A DNA stretch of 64,000 nt from Telopea speciosissima (GCF_018873765.1 NC_057916.1:12319501-12383500); one strand, 5' to 3'; shown: positions 35,311 to 47,461, counted from the first letter of the stretch. Numbers and translations: made by a program. Notes: generated by a model from the sequence alone, not told the origin.

Positions 35311-35977
35311 TTTTGACGCGGGAACCATGCGACCAGGTGGCATTTTCCCCCCTTAATAATTTTCTCTTTGCACACCATCTTCCCTTATCTGTAGATTATA
35401 AATAGATTGAGTATATAAGAACAATCTGCCTCCTCTTCTTAGATAGAATAGAATATTAAAAGCAAGCCCCTTTTTTTTTTTTAGGAAAGAAAGCAAGCCA
35501 ACTTCACTGGACTCGTGTACAATTAAAGAACCAAACATTAAAAAAATAAATAAAGGGGGGAAAGTTTTCATAAATAAATAAGTAAAACTAGTTAGGTAAT
35601 AGATACCCATCACCACATACAATACAGTCATCCCTTCTTTTTTTTTGGGTGCGAGACCCACGAGTGGTTCAGGATCAGGCTCCGGTCCGGATTAGTCTGT
35701 ATCGAATCGGTATTGATCTGTATCAACCCAGATTGGTTCGGTCAGCCTGTGAAATTTTTTATGATTTGATCCAGATCGGTATCCAATCTAGGGACCGCAA
35801 TACCAATCCCCAATATAAGATTGGCCAGGAATCAGTTGTCAATACCGATACGGATGAGCCGATCCATTAATGTTTCTTAGAACCATGCCTCCCACCAATA
35901 ACCCATGTTTGACCCATCCCATTTTGGACTGAACAGTGGAGTCTGGACTTCTTTTTATAAGCCTCTGTTTATGACAT

Positions 35978-36138
35978 AGATCTTCTACGGCGCTGCGCTG
36001 TCCTGTCTATGTTGCACAGACACAGGGCTGTATGCAATGACTACCTTACCCCCGCTCGGGCAGGGGTAAGGTGGTCAATTTGTGCCACCTTGTGTCTGTG
36101 CAGCATGGCAGGACGGGTAGCCCACGTCGTAGAAGATT
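35978..36138. mobile_element. Hairpin MITE, about 160 bp
   Basis: Almost the whole unit is self-complementary. Outer ends are ATCTTCTACGGCG and CGTCGTAGAAGAT; the middle pairs are TGTTGCACAGACACAGGG with CCTTGTGTCTGTGCAGCA, and TACCTTACCCC with GGGGTAAGGTGG around a CGCTCGGGC loop. Folded as RNA it would be a long, slightly mismatched hairpin. Non-coding. Confidence 0.65.
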
Positions 36139-36479
36139 TGGATCACTGTTATAATCCAGTGGTTAGGGCAATCCGGATCCTCTCCAACGTCATTGAAGAG
36201 GATTCCTCTCCAATAACGCTCTCCTAAGGCCACGTTTCATAGCCATTCATGGAGACTTAACTCCGTTTCCTCATTCTTTTGTCTTCTTTTCTATTTTTCT
36301 TTTTCCTCTTTCCCTCCTTTTAACGAATCCATAAAATGTGATTGAAGAGGAAATAGGTAATTAAATCCAGAATCTAATCTCAAATCTCTCTCTCTCTCTC
36401 TTAAGTCCAGAATCTCATCTCAAATCTAAATCTCTCTCTCTTTCTCCTTATGTGAAACAATCTTCTGATGAACACTATT

Positions 36480-37110
36480 GATTGGGTATCGATCACCTGT
36501 AAAACCAATACGATATCGATATGACATCGACACTGATCGGTTGTATCAGATAAGTTTACCCCCTCATTTTCTTTAAAAAAAAATAGGTTTTTTTAATACT
36601 ATACCCTTTGTTTGTATCATTTCACCAATACGGTATCGACACAATATCAAGATCATAGTTTGAAGAATCAGTATCGAATCGGCTGATTCGCAATAGTATC
36701 AATTGAGACCACTATCAATATTTTGCAGATCCAATCTCGATGGACCAGTACAGACAAGGGTAAAATTTTAAATTAAATTAAAAAATCTATTTTTTTTTAA
36801 GGAAACAGGGGTGAACCTAACCGATCTGGATCGATAGAGACCGTTATCGATCACTAGAACCCATGGTTTTACTGCATGGTATTGGATCAGGTATCAATCA
36901 CTTGCAAAACCAATATGATACCGCTACGATAACAACAAGGATTGGCCGTATTTGACAAAATTACCCCTGATCTCCTTTAAAAAAAAGATATTTGACTATT
37001 TTACCCCTTGTTCGTAACGTATCACCGATATAATATGGGCACAATATCAAGATCGGCCACAACCAAAACCTATACATATTGCTTCGATACGAGTGATATG
37101 ATATTGATGC
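36480..37110. repeat. Two related TATCGATA-rich repeat units
   Basis: Units at about 36485-36665 and 36885-37060 share order and wording (for example AAAACCAATA-GATA, AATTACCCC/TTTACCCCC, TTTAAAAAAAA, CACAATATCAAGATC). They resemble sequence near 8.6 kb and 3.4 kb and are probably decayed copies of one MITE family. Confidence 0.5.
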
Positions 37111-37166
37111 CTCATGATGCGATAATACCTCAGCCCATGAACTGAGTTGCAGGATTGTTTCGCATA

Positions 37167-37170
<4 letters not shown>

Positions 37171-37198
<28 letters not shown>
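37171..37198. repeat. (GA)n microsatellite
   Basis: About 14 uninterrupted GA units. Confidence 0.97.
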
Positions 37199-37202
<4 letters not shown>

Positions 37203-37962
37203 AGATTAGATTTAATTACTTATTTCCTTTTCAATCATGTTTTATGGATTCTTATAAAAGAGGGAGAAGAAAAAGAAAAATAGAAAATAAGAAAAAAAAA
37301 ATGAGAAAACTAGAAATAAATCAGCGTGAAAGGATATGAAACGTAGGATCCCGACTAATCGACACAGTAGTGGGATCCTACACGCTATGACCAATATTAT
37401 CCATAATGAATGAATGACCCCGTCACCCCCTCACAAGCACGCACCAATTGATGAACATAACCGCAGCCCTCCATGATTATGTAGCCAAACCATGTTCAGA
37501 CTAATGGGATTTGGGGCCAGGGCACGATCAAAAGGACAAAACCTGCAGGCCAAGCTTTAGTTCTTCTGGATCACTTTATTTTGCTTCCTTACCCAGAATT
37601 CACAAACATTACTTACAACAACAACAATAACAATAAGACCCACTAAGCCAGAACATCTAATTTAATCATTCTTCCCTGTAATCCCATCAGTTCCAGATAC
37701 CCCACTTCCCTTAAAAAAACAAAAAAAAAAACCCATTAAGCAAAGACTGAAACTATTAAGTAATTACAAGTTACAACCCATTATGGGCATCTACCTGTTC
37801 TGCTAAATTTTCAACGAAGAACACAGAGAAGGAGACTAGAGACACCCAAAACCCAACTCTGATTGAAGATATAATCAAAAATCAAATTAGAAGAAAGATA
37901 AACAAAACAAAACAAAAGGTAACTAAGAACAGAGGAGCAGGGAGTGAATCCGAGTGACTCTG

Positions 37963-38418
37963 TCAAAACTCCCGATGATCCGCCACATCCACGGTTGTGG
38001 TGCACGACAGTAACCTGCGAAATATCTTGAAAAGTGCAGCACAGGACATCTCCTTCACCTTCCTCATTACCACACACTTCTTCTCACTTCCTCCTTTCCT
38101 TTTCTTCTTCTTCTTCTTCTTATTCTTTTGAGTCACTCTGTCTTTCACACCCCCAAAGCATTTGACAGTCTTCTCAGGCATCGTTTCCTTCCTTGAGAAG
38201 GTATAGCTCCTCAGGTACATCTGCCTACACGAAATACTATCCACCACTCTTGGGTGTTGGCCCACTCCCCTGTTAATGCTGTTGCTCCCATTTGAGTTTG
38301 AGCTCACCGATCTCACGAACTCTGCATCTGATTCTGGCCATTTGTACAGATTCTTGTACGTCGCCCGCACGGGGACGCGAGCGTCATTAACGCAGCTCGA
38401 TATGCAGACGGAATTCAT
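37963..38418 (-). CDS. Conserved small plant protein of unknown function
   Basis: 151 residues, single exon. Starts MNSVCISSCVNDARVPVRAT, then NLYKWPESDAEFVRS, a low-complexity S/N stretch, a strongly patterned block RVVDSISCRQMYLRSYTFSR, a run of eight lysines near residue 105, and a C-terminal AALFKIFRRLLSCTTTVDV. I recall this pattern (SCRQMYLRSYTFSR plus a cysteine/arginine end) from uncharacterised proteins in many flowering plants, but no function is known to me. No signal peptide or membrane segment is clear; the lysine run could act in nuclear targeting (inference). The frame is open further upstream to 38592, but conservation favours the ATG at 38418. A GA-rich tract lies upstream near 38767-38790. 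Confidence 0.8.
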   Translation of the reverse strand: MNSVCISSCVNDARVPVRATYKNLYKWPESDAEFVRSVSSNSNGSNSINRGVGQHPRVVDSISCRQMYLRSYTFSRKETMPEKTVKCFGGVKDRVTQKNKKKKKKKRKGGSEKKCVVMRKVKEMSCAALFKIFRRLLSCTTTVDVADHREF

Positions 38419-39842
38419 TCCTTCTTTCTTGGCCTTTGACGAGTGGGTCTGGAATATAAGGGATTTTATTGTAATGGGGGGTTTCTGTTTCTGGAGATAT
38501 AAATTCTCTGAAACGAGAGTCTTAGATTGCAAGAAAAGATTGTGATGATCGATAGACAGGAAGAGAAAACGGAAAAAGAAAGAGTAAAGCACTTTCTTTC
38601 TTTATTAGTGCGTCATTTATGAGTTCTTATGGGTGGTGTTTATGAGTGTGAGCGTGGAATGATTTGGCATCATTAGTACTCTTAGCCATGACTGCTTTGC
38701 TTTCCTATGTCACTTCTTGTGCAATTGTGCTGTTAGGTCAGGATACTCAGGCAGGCAGAGGAACTGTGAGAGAGAGAGAGAGATAGAGAGATCACAAGTA
38801 TCGAGTCCTAAGCAGCAGAAGGAGAAATAATTGTCGTTACAGACTTAACACATTACACATGACATGTTTTCTTCAGTCTTCACCAAAAGAGTAAAGGTTA
38901 TAAGATGATTTTTTTTTTTGGGTTAGAGAATGCCATCCGATCGCACAGCGCATGGTGCAGGGGCACTCGAAATGGCCGTCGGACCTTTATCAGCGTTGCT
39001 GTGCACATCTTGCGGCGCAGCAGCGGCCATGTGTGCACAGCGGCGCCGCATGATGCTCACAACAGCGTTCCAGTTACAGCAGCAGATAAAAATTCATGGC
39101 TGTCACAGCCCTTTGAAATCCTGAAAATAAAAAAAGGTGTGGCGGTCATTTTGCAAGCCCTTGTGTCACGGTGTGACCAGGTGATGTTATTTCTCCCTTG
39201 GTTTTGACACTTTTATGAAAACTATACTACATTAACCAGTTCCTACACCCTTGGAAGGAACCTTTATTCTATACTTACAACTACCACATGGTAAATCAAG
39301 TGAAACCCAAATATTATGAATAGATAGGGGCCAGTCTGGAGTTGAGGTCCTCTACGTACATGTACATTCACTTGCCAACACTGGGCATGTTTCTTTTTTA
39401 CTTTCATAAATATCCCTCTTCACTCTTTAAATAGTGGTGAGTGGGACATGTCTTGCCACTTCAAATATACATGTAGATGAGCGTACATGTAAAGGATCTG
39501 AGCTCGTCTGTTTCCCCTCACAAAAGTTTAGTCCAATCAGAATTTATCTCATGGTAAAACAATGTTTTAGAAATCCATGTTATGAAAGTGCATGCATGGT
39601 AGTGGACGAAGTACCTTATGTGTGTGTGTGTGCATGTGACATATATAGTTCAGGCCAGGTATTTAATTGAATTGAAGGGAAAAAGTTTCTCTGAGCGAGC
39701 GGGTAAGAGGGTATTTCCCACCCCACCACAGTATATATTGACCGCACATACCTTCTCTGCATCTTTGCCGTTCAATCTGATACCACAAAATTCCCCTCCC
39801 CCCCCACCACCCTTTCTTTATGGGGTAGAATTTTTTTTTGGG

Positions 39843-40190
39843 TAAAAGGTAAATTTATTCATGAAAACCTTGAGGGTAGAGTACATTAGTTGAGACGTTG
39901 AGTCCTACAGAAGCCAACTAGAAATAAATGAAGGAAACGAAAGGTCCCACATAAACTCTGATTGGCAAGAGACTCCAAAGCCAGCTAGAGAATTTGCTGT
40001 AAAATTCCCTTCCCTAAGGATGTGTTGAAAAGTTAACTACAAGAGAGAGGTCGGTAGTAATTAATGGACAGTCACTCAGAATATGGGAGAGTATCCAAGG
40101 AGTAGATTGAGCTTTTCCGTTAAGAAGATTAATCACCATCAGATTGTCACTTTCCACAATGATGTTCTTCATGGGGTAGATAAAATAGGC
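39843..40190 (-). pseudogene. LINE RNase H-like fragment
   Basis: Minus strand reads NIIVESDNLMVINLLNG, then PWILSHILSDC, then after a frameshift NFTANSLAGFGVSC: the catalytic SD and the 'N..A..LA..G' end of the RNase H-like domain that closes many plant LINE proteins. It is followed by a short A run on the minus strand (about 39830-39838), as at a LINE 3' end. Stops and a shift show it is dead. Confidence 0.7.
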
Positions 40191-40404
40191 AAAGTTACAA
40201 CAATTTCCATAAGGCTAAAAGATTGAAGATAGTCTAATTTCCCATTTGGTCAACTCAGTTTGATTGTAACTTAAGATGGACGCAAGGGACCTAAAGGTAT
40301 ATATGTCCATAAGATTTCAGCCCATTTGGCCTTCCATGTGGCAAATACTTGTGTCATCCATGGGCTCTATAGCGGGTAAGATTGGAAAGACAATTATTTA
40401 TGGG

Positions 40405-40525
40405 AGAGGGGGATCAGCTGCCAAGCTAGGAGGCCGATGAGAGCGTGCAAGGCATCCAATAGGGATGAGAAATTTTTTTCCACAAGGGTGGGGTGATCAT
40501 TTTGCGCTTCTCATGTCTTTGCATA
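40405..40525. repeat. Dispersed short repeat (GGCCAATGAGAG family), copy 4
   Basis: 'GGAGGCCGATGAGAGCGTGC', 'AAGGCATCCAATAGGGATGAG' and a 'GGGGTGATCATTTTGCGC' end. Same family as copies near 4098, 9915 and 35190. Confidence 0.45.
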
Positions 40526-41338
40526 AACACCATGCAGCCTAGCAGCCTTCTATTTCCCTAATTTGTTGGGTCAAAGCGATGCGTTCAAGAATGTGGTTTC
40601 AGCCGTATAGGGCCAAATGCTGTTAGGGCCTTTTGTTGTTTAGGTTTTAGCATAAAATACCGATTTGTGTGAAAAAGATTGGTTGCATCTAATGAGAAAA
40701 GGTTGGAACATTTAAGAAAACCTAGCAAATGAACGGCCCATTTATACACATAATTCTAAGTTTACTATCAACTTAGAATGTGTTTATATATAAAGGGAGA
40801 GTTTCCCCACGACTCTAGTGTGGGGAATCTCCCACACCATATCAATGGGAGTATGAGAATTGGTTTCATCCTCATGGACCCATAAGGTTAAGGTAGAAGT
40901 GAGAGGGTAATAGGACATTAGCATCATGGGGAATTCTTTTGCATATAAAACATCAATTTAGGGTATATAATCTTTCATAAAAAAATTTAGGATATATAAT
41001 CAGTGAGAGGATTCTCTGAGAAAGCGGCATAGAAGAGCATACCAATGAGATGCGACAAAACAATATCATACATGGGAGGGTAACAGGGTCATTTCATGTT
41101 AAGAGGAGAGATACAGATACAAAGAACTTTACCCCAACGACTCAGAAAGCCTTATGATCGCCCCACCATCCTAGATGATCGAAATAACCACCCTATTCCG
41201 CCCCATATGTCTAGCCCCATGTGTCTAGACGCAGCCTACACCCCTGTGCACTCTTGGGCAGAGAACATATCGCCCCATCAGTTTATTACATTGGGGGTGA
41301 TAAAAAATTCGACCTCATAAAATCATAATGCAGTCTTC

Positions 41339-41343
<5 letters not shown>

Positions 41344-41374
<31 letters not shown>
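41344..41374. repeat. (GA)n microsatellite
   Basis: About 15 GA units. Confidence 0.97.
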
Positions 41375-41380
<6 letters not shown>

Positions 41381-43382
41381 TGGTTTCGTTTGATTTCCAC
41401 TTCACTACTATGGACCTTGCGAATAAAGATTAAGGGGGTGGATTACAGAAATAAATGGGTTGGTTAGGAGTGCATCATCATCTTATATGATACAAAGTTT
41501 ATACTTAACCAACCCTACTTTGAGATTATATGATTAGAGAGATCTATAATATATATGAGAATTTAAAGTCTCTTTCAAAATAAGAAGTCATGATCATCAT
41601 CATCAAGAGCCATTCCTTCGTAGCCACAAGAAGCATCTTCATGCATCTATATATGGTTGGCACAAATCTCCGATGACTAGATTCAATTATGAGATCGAAT
41701 GCCACTTAATGAAATGCTGGTTAGGAATGATCACAGTCCACCCCCTCTCAGAATCCTACCAAACCAAGTTTCATATATCATCTCAACATCCAATGACTTG
41801 CCTGCAATTCGTGGTAGCTTTTAAAAACAGTAATTAAGCTAAACCCCAGAAAGACATCCAGTTTCAGTCACCGAAATCGGATTGGAATCGATCGTGACCG
41901 ATCCCAATTTCTGCCAATTCAACACGGCTGATTCTTGGTCCAAAACCCTAGAATCACTAAGTTTTCGGATTTCAGGGTCGATTCTAGGGTTATTTGGGAA
42001 CTATTCAATCCCTGATTCCATGTTTTGAATCCTTAGTTTCAGGGTCGATTCTAGGATCACCAAACATATCTAGCTTTAAAAACAATGATATAGTGGCAGA
42101 ATTTTGTCTATTCATTAAAATATATTGAAATAATGGGAAGGGGTTCGCCAATGGTATTATATAGTAGTGACCAGTGACTAACCAAACTCCTTGGATTTCC
42201 TAGACAAGCTTAATATCCTCTGCATGAGATGGTGCTCTTCTTCCGCCTACCGCATCTTCAAAGGAATCTGCCAATGCCAACCACCCAACTAATTCACAAC
42301 TAAGTTTTGATGTGGTGGGTTTTGTTCTTACCTCTTTCCATTACCTTGAGAGGAACAACTTCTTTTACTCTCTTTGATCTGAATAGTTTGGCTCAATGAG
42401 GATTTTCCTTCTCCCCACCACACAATCAGGAAATCTAGTAACTATCAAAGGAGAGTGAGTTATTGGATAATTTGAGGGGTGGGGGGTGTTGAAATCTTGC
42501 TTCCATTTGTTCTATGGTAGGCAAGAATTCTGTCTTACCTCAGAAGAGAACCTAGTAGATGTGGATTGTCAAAATATTAACCCTCATGGCAAACCAGCAC
42601 CTCAGAACTTAGAAGGCTTATGGAGCCAAAGTGACAAAGAGATGTTTCTGCACCTAGAGAAAGCAGAACTAGAAGCAAACGGTCACTCCGTTGACCCATT
42701 ACTTATTTATTATGATTGTTTAATTGAAAAGTAATTCTTACATCCTAGCAGGTTCGAACAAGCTAACCACAAATCAAACATTTCTGTTGACAAATGATAA
42801 ATCCTAACCCTAATCCAGGAGAGGAGGAGAAAGGGAAAACGGGTTTGCTGACTTGAGTTAGAATGCTCTTTTTTCCAGCATTCTAATATATTCTAAGGCT
42901 TAGTTAAGCTCAATCACTGGCAGGTGAGCCTTATAAAATAGGTGTTTGCGAGTGGCAACCTATTATTATACACAATTCATAGAAAGGAATCATACTACTG
43001 CCAAAATAAAAACACAACAGAAAAATAAGAGAAGGTAAAACTCACTGTACTGTACAACATCAAATAATCAAACAGAGTTATCAAATCATTGAGCAAATAT
43101 GCCAAAATTCACAAAATATAAAGAAGAATGATACTCAATGGTATGTGATTCATCTCTGCAAACCAATCTAGTTCAATGATAATAATTTGTTTGCAACAAA
43201 ACGCTTTACCACTGAGACCAACCAAGGAAGCTTCATCTGCATCAGGGGGCCCTCTTATGAAACAACCTCCCCCCTCCTGTACAAGATAGAACCACTCATG
43301 CATTTTTTTGGGGGGAGGGGGGGGGGGGGAAAGGTTGATCATTTGATACAATTTAACTCCATAAAATCTCTTTGCCTTCAAT

Positions 43383-45869
43383 CTATCTTCCTTCAGCATT
43401 CACCAGCTGGGAGAACACCTTACTCATTGAAACCCCTGAAATATCATCCACATGGGATGACTCAAAATGCTCAACAGTAGTACTCTCTTCAAGGCTGAAA
43501 TTGTTCACCATTGGGGAGAGGTCACCTATCTGATTAGTACTGTTCTCGTCGAATTCATTCTGAGCAGCTGCCTCCTGTAGTAGAAGTGCATATTCTAGGT
43601 TCCATAACACATCCCCCATTGTGGGGCGGTCAACCCCATACTCGGCCAGACATTTCTCAGCTGTCTCTGCGAATTTCCTTAAAGAATCAGGCCTAATTTT
43701 ACCGGCAAGATTAGGATCAATGATTTGCTCTAACTGTCCTCTCTTTTGCCAATGCATAGCCCATTCAGCCAAATTCACCCTCTCTCTTTGAAGGGAGGGA
43801 TCAATAACAGGTCTTGCACAAAGGACTTCGAACAAAACCACCCCAAATGAGTAGACATCCGACTTATCGGTCAGTTGTTGTCTTCTGAAATACTCTGGAT
43901 CAAGATAACCAAAACTCCCTTTAACTGCAGTGCTGACATGGGTCTGATCAAGCTCAGGCCCTGTCTTGGAAAGCCCAAAATCAGCAACCTTCGCCATGAG
44001 ATTCTCATCAAGTAAGATGTTGGCAGACTTAACATCACGGTGGATAATCGCCTTTGAAGAACTAGTGTGAAGGTAGTGAAGTCCTCTGGCTGATCCAATG
44101 CATATCTCAAGCCTCTGTTTCCAACTCAAGCTGGGAAGATTTGAGCCATACAAATGATTCTTGAGGGTTCCATTTTCCATGTACTCATAAACTAGGATCA
44201 TTTCTTTCCGCTCATCACAGTAACCAATCAGTGAGACCAGATGACGATGGCGGAACTGAGATAACATTTCAATTTCTGTCTGGAACTCTGTAAGGCCCTG
44301 TTGGGACAGGTGATTACCCCTCTTCACTGCCACATTTGTTCCATCTTTCAGAACTCCCTTGTATACCTTCCCAAAACCACCAACTCCAATAACCCAGCTC
44401 TCATCAAAGTTGTTTGTGGCCTCCTGCAGTGCCACAAAAGGAAAGCAGAAACCATGTAATGAGGTGGCACTAGTTGTAGTTTCATTACCGAATTTACTCA
44501 TCGTTGAGTGAGTATTCCCTCCTCCATTGAAGGAGAAAGGAACCCATGATTTTGAAGGGTGATCAGGTGACTGTCGTCGGCTTCTGCACAATATTAAGAA
44601 GAGAACTGCAACCAAGACCACTGCAACAAACACCCCAAGAACCACACCCACAATCAAACCAAGCTTCTTCTTTGAACCATTCTGTGAGATAGAGGCTGCA
44701 CCATCAAGGCTGCCCCTAGAATCGCTAATTTTCATGACCTCCAGCCCATTTAAAATGGCATTTGGGGTAACAGTAGTAACAGTAGTAGAAGGCCCAACAC
44801 TTACAAAGAGCACGGGACTATTACTCGGCCCCAGAACAAAGTCCATATAATATGGAGCAGCCAAGGTATTACTTGTCAGAAGACTGAGATCAAGATCTGG
44901 AGCAACAACCCAACTATTAACATAGACATTGAAGTAGAGCTGATTGAGTGTCTTACTCACTATATCACAGAAGTGAAATCGAATCAGATGCTGAAAACCA
45001 GTGTCCAATTTGAACTTCCATGTCACATTGAAATTGGGGTTGATTGAATTTGCTGAGTTCATCTCTGTGGCGGTGCCATAAACAGTATCAGGAGCAATGT
45101 CACTGGTGGGGGCACCTTGCACATAATGGACAATCCCAGATATAGACTGGGCGAGATTCTGGTTCAGTAGAAAGTTCTGATCAGGAACCCAAGTTCTCCC
45201 AAGGGTGTCATTCTGGGCTGTGACCAATGGTCCACCCATATTCACCCTCCAGACCGTCTCTAAGGTTTCATTCAACAGACCTTGAAATCCCCCAAAATGA
45301 TTAACAGTTTGGGCATTATCGGAGATCAGGGTATCAGGGACCGAAACAACTTCTAAGGCATTTAAGAAGGCAAAGGAATGGTCGGCCGGGGTGAAGGTGA
45401 GGGCGAGGTTGTCTGAAGTCACGTTCAGGGAGTACTCCTTCATCACAGAACCATTTAGTGGGTTGAGATTACTGAGGAGGACAAAATTTTGGGTGGTAAC
45501 TGAGAAGGTTGCCACACTCATGTTGTAGTTCTGGTATTGAAACGGGAAGAAGTAGAGGCGTATCCAGTGCCGCCCTTGTTTGCGGATTGGAAAGTTGTAA
45601 GAAGTTTTTCCATTAAAGATTCTGGCTGTTTGATAGAGAGGTGAACCGATGGTAGAAGAGATGGAATTCGAATTGTTGGCCATAATATCCAGTTGGGTCG
45701 TAAGGTATTGGGAGTTATCAGCAGAGAAAACACGAGTCATCACCGATGTGTTGGTGGGTGATCCACAATCTATCAGGTAATTGTCTACAGGTTCATATCC
45801 CATGGAGATGAATACAAAAGAAAATACTAGCAGAACCCAGAGTGGCAATTTAAGTAAAACAACACCCAT
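43383..45869 (-). CDS. HERK1: HERK1-like CrRLK1L receptor kinase
   Basis: Plasma-membrane receptor kinase of the CrRLK1L family, whose members sense cell-wall state and RALF peptides, act with FERONIA and LORELEI-type partners, and control cell growth and pollen-tube reception. 828 residues, one exon, as usual for the family. Signal peptide about 1-24; malectin-like ectodomain about 27-385 (NYLIDCGSP, TLGRTWVPD, RFHFCDIVS); transmembrane helix about 400-426; kinase about 480-755 with the glycine loop GVGGFGKVYKG (about 492), Lys516 in VAVKRG, HRDVKSANILLDE (Asp about 611), DFG (about 629) and GSFGYLDPEYF. All catalytic residues are present and the HRD arginine marks an RD kinase. The C-terminal end DISGVSMSKVFSQL is typical of HERK1. 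The ATG at 45869 is chosen: the open frame runs six codons further but starts with GTG. Orthology to HERK1 rather than to THESEUS1 is judged from remembered similarity. Confidence 0.93.
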   Translation of the reverse strand: MGVVLLKLPLWVLLVFSFVFISMGYEPVDNYLIDCGSPTNTSVMTRVFSADNSQYLTTQLDIMANNSNSISSTIGSPLYQTARIFNGKTSYNFPIRKQGRHWIRLYFFPFQYQNYNMSVATFSVTTQNFVLLSNLNPLNGSVMKEYSLNVTSDNLALTFTPADHSFAFLNALEVVSVPDTLISDNAQTVNHFGGFQGLLNETLETVWRVNMGGPLVTAQNDTLGRTWVPDQNFLLNQNLAQSISGIVHYVQGAPTSDIAPDTVYGTATEMNSANSINPNFNVTWKFKLDTGFQHLIRFHFCDIVSKTLNQLYFNVYVNSWVVAPDLDLSLLTSNTLAAPYYMDFVLGPSNSPVLFVSVGPSTTVTTVTPNAILNGLEVMKISDSRGSLDGAASISQNGSKKKLGLIVGVVLGVFVAVVLVAVLFLILCRSRRQSPDHPSKSWVPFSFNGGGNTHSTMSKFGNETTTSATSLHGFCFPFVALQEATNNFDESWVIGVGGFGKVYKGVLKDGTNVAVKRGNHLSQQGLTEFQTEIEMLSQFRHRHLVSLIGYCDERKEMILVYEYMENGTLKNHLYGSNLPSLSWKQRLEICIGSARGLHYLHTSSSKAIIHRDVKSANILLDENLMAKVADFGLSKTGPELDQTHVSTAVKGSFGYLDPEYFRRQQLTDKSDVYSFGVVLFEVLCARPVIDPSLQRERVNLAEWAMHWQKRGQLEQIIDPNLAGKIRPDSLRKFAETAEKCLAEYGVDRPTMGDVLWNLEYALLLQEAAAQNEFDENSTNQIGDLSPMVNNFSLEESTTVEHFESSHVDDISGVSMSKVFSQLVNAEGR

Positions 45870-46400
45870 CACGGAAATATATTTCACAAAAAAGAAGGGG
45901 ATGGATGGTTATTATCGATGGGAACTCGCAGCTCAGCTGAAACTAGAACCTAGGGTTTAGGAATAACAGCAGCAAAAGAAGGCTATTTAATCATGATAAT
46001 TCCAAATTAAATCCAACACCCATAACAGAGAAAATGGAAAAGATGGCACCTTATACAAATTATTAGAATTTGCTAACTGGAGAGAAACCCAGAATCTCGA
46101 TCACCATCACCATTACCATCGCCTCCTGAAATGGAAAGGCACGCCCAGTTCTTTCTCCCACAGAAGTGAAAACACCTTCAGACTTACATGAGAAATAGAA
46201 ACAGAGCCACCCACTGTTTCCTGCGACGATGAAGGGGAAGAGATGACTAAACTGACCACCAAACTGAGAAGAGGGTTGAAAATAGGAAGAGAGGGAGAGG
46301 AAGAAGAGACAAGAATGAGGGAGAACTTCAACGGTAGGAGATTTTCCCTTTTAAGAAATCTAATTTAATTAATTTTGGTTGGAGAGAGGAGAGAGTAGAG
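45870..46400 (-). promoter_or_regulatory. HERK1-like gene 5' leader and promoter region
   Basis: On the minus strand a CT-rich leader runs from about 46350 to 46110. A possible 5' UTR intron lies between a donor near 46050 (ATAAG/GTGCC) and an acceptor near 45953 (CCCTAG/GTTC). No clear TATA box. These are sequence hints only. Confidence 0.35.
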
Positions 46401-47329
46401 AGCAGTAAGTAGTAACAGAAACAGATTTAACTCAGGTGAGAGAGAGAAAAGAACAAGACAATCAAATCTTGTAAAGCCAGCTTTCGTTGACATGTGTTGT
46501 AGTAATAACTCAAGAATTAAATCCATTTCAGACATACTTCTTCAGAGTTCTAAAGCAAGCCTGATGCGCATTCTACGCACCAAACTTCCTAACACTTTGG
46601 AATTGTAGTGTGGGAACAACCTTAGGCCAGGGAAGGGGGTGCGTACTTCGCGCGTCGGCGCGTTTTAACGTCGAATTGAATGGCTTCTCTTCTCGTTACG
46701 TTACTTTGGAGGTTGGTAGGGCGGGGCCCATGGTAGAATCGGTAGAGGAATCGGGAACTGGATTGGTTTTGGCTGCCAGAATCGGTTTGCTCAGTCAGAA
46801 TATACCCTAACCCTACAAATCCAGTATGGATCGGCCGATCTGAATTGACCTCAGCCAATTACGATGAGATACAGCCGATTTGATCGATCCAATCCTGATT
46901 CTTAAAATACAGAGTGAAATCGGCTTCTATGCATTCTGATTTCAATTCTGATTCAATTTGAATTGATCAGAATCGATTAGAATTCAACTAGAATCAATCT
47001 GAACCCTAAAAATCAAGAATGAATTCATCAGCCGATACGGATCGACTATATCAGATCTGATCAGATACTCTTAAATCTCAAGATGTTGATACAAAAAAAA
47101 AAATTATTGTGCCCTCACATGTTTCAACACCACTGATACGATATGTTTGAATACCACTCATACGATATAGAGTAAGTATCGATCACAGGCAATCAGGTGG
47201 TGCACACGCGTATGATGGATCTTTATCGTCTCCATTTATCTGCCTCCCTATTTCCACCATTTCATCTCATAGGGGGGGCATAAATGATCACCCTACCCGG
47301 ATCTTTATCCCCTGAGGTTCGTTGACCGA

Positions 47330-47461
47330 TACGGTTGTACGGTTCCTCTCATAGGGGGGCTGAAATGACCATTCCACCCCTGACCGAACACACTGCCCAG
47401 ATGGGATCCACCCCCTTTTTATTAGAGGCACTAGGGAACCGTATCGGACAGGAAAACCGTA
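47330..47461. mobile_element. Small MITE related to 5806-5953
   Basis: Starts TACGGTTGTACGGTTCC and ends GGAACCGTATCGGACAGG-AAAACCGTA; same inverted ends and middle as the unit at 5806-5953. Confidence 0.55.

Larger units (their letters stand above)
32437..37962. other. Intergenic between PRP3 and the small gene
   Basis: No supported coding region. It holds an RTE tail (32605-32700), two small dispersed repeats, a 25-bp poly-T (33386-33410), a hairpin MITE (35978-36138), a pair of related TATCGATA-rich repeats (36480-37110), and a GA microsatellite (37171-37198). The first few hundred bases include the PRP3 3' UTR, whose end I cannot fix. Confidence 0.45.
38593..43382. other. Intergenic between the small gene and the HERK1-like gene
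   Basis: No supported gene. It contains a LINE RNase H remnant (39843-40190), a dispersed repeat (40405-40525), a GA microsatellite (41344-41374), a G-run (43311-43331) and decayed repeats rich in GATTCTAGGG-like words (41880-42060). An open frame at 42486-42734 has no family features. Confidence 0.4.

Noticed and set aside
43871-44110. Open frames inside the HERK1-like gene on the same strand
   Set aside because: Shadow frames of the receptor kinase.
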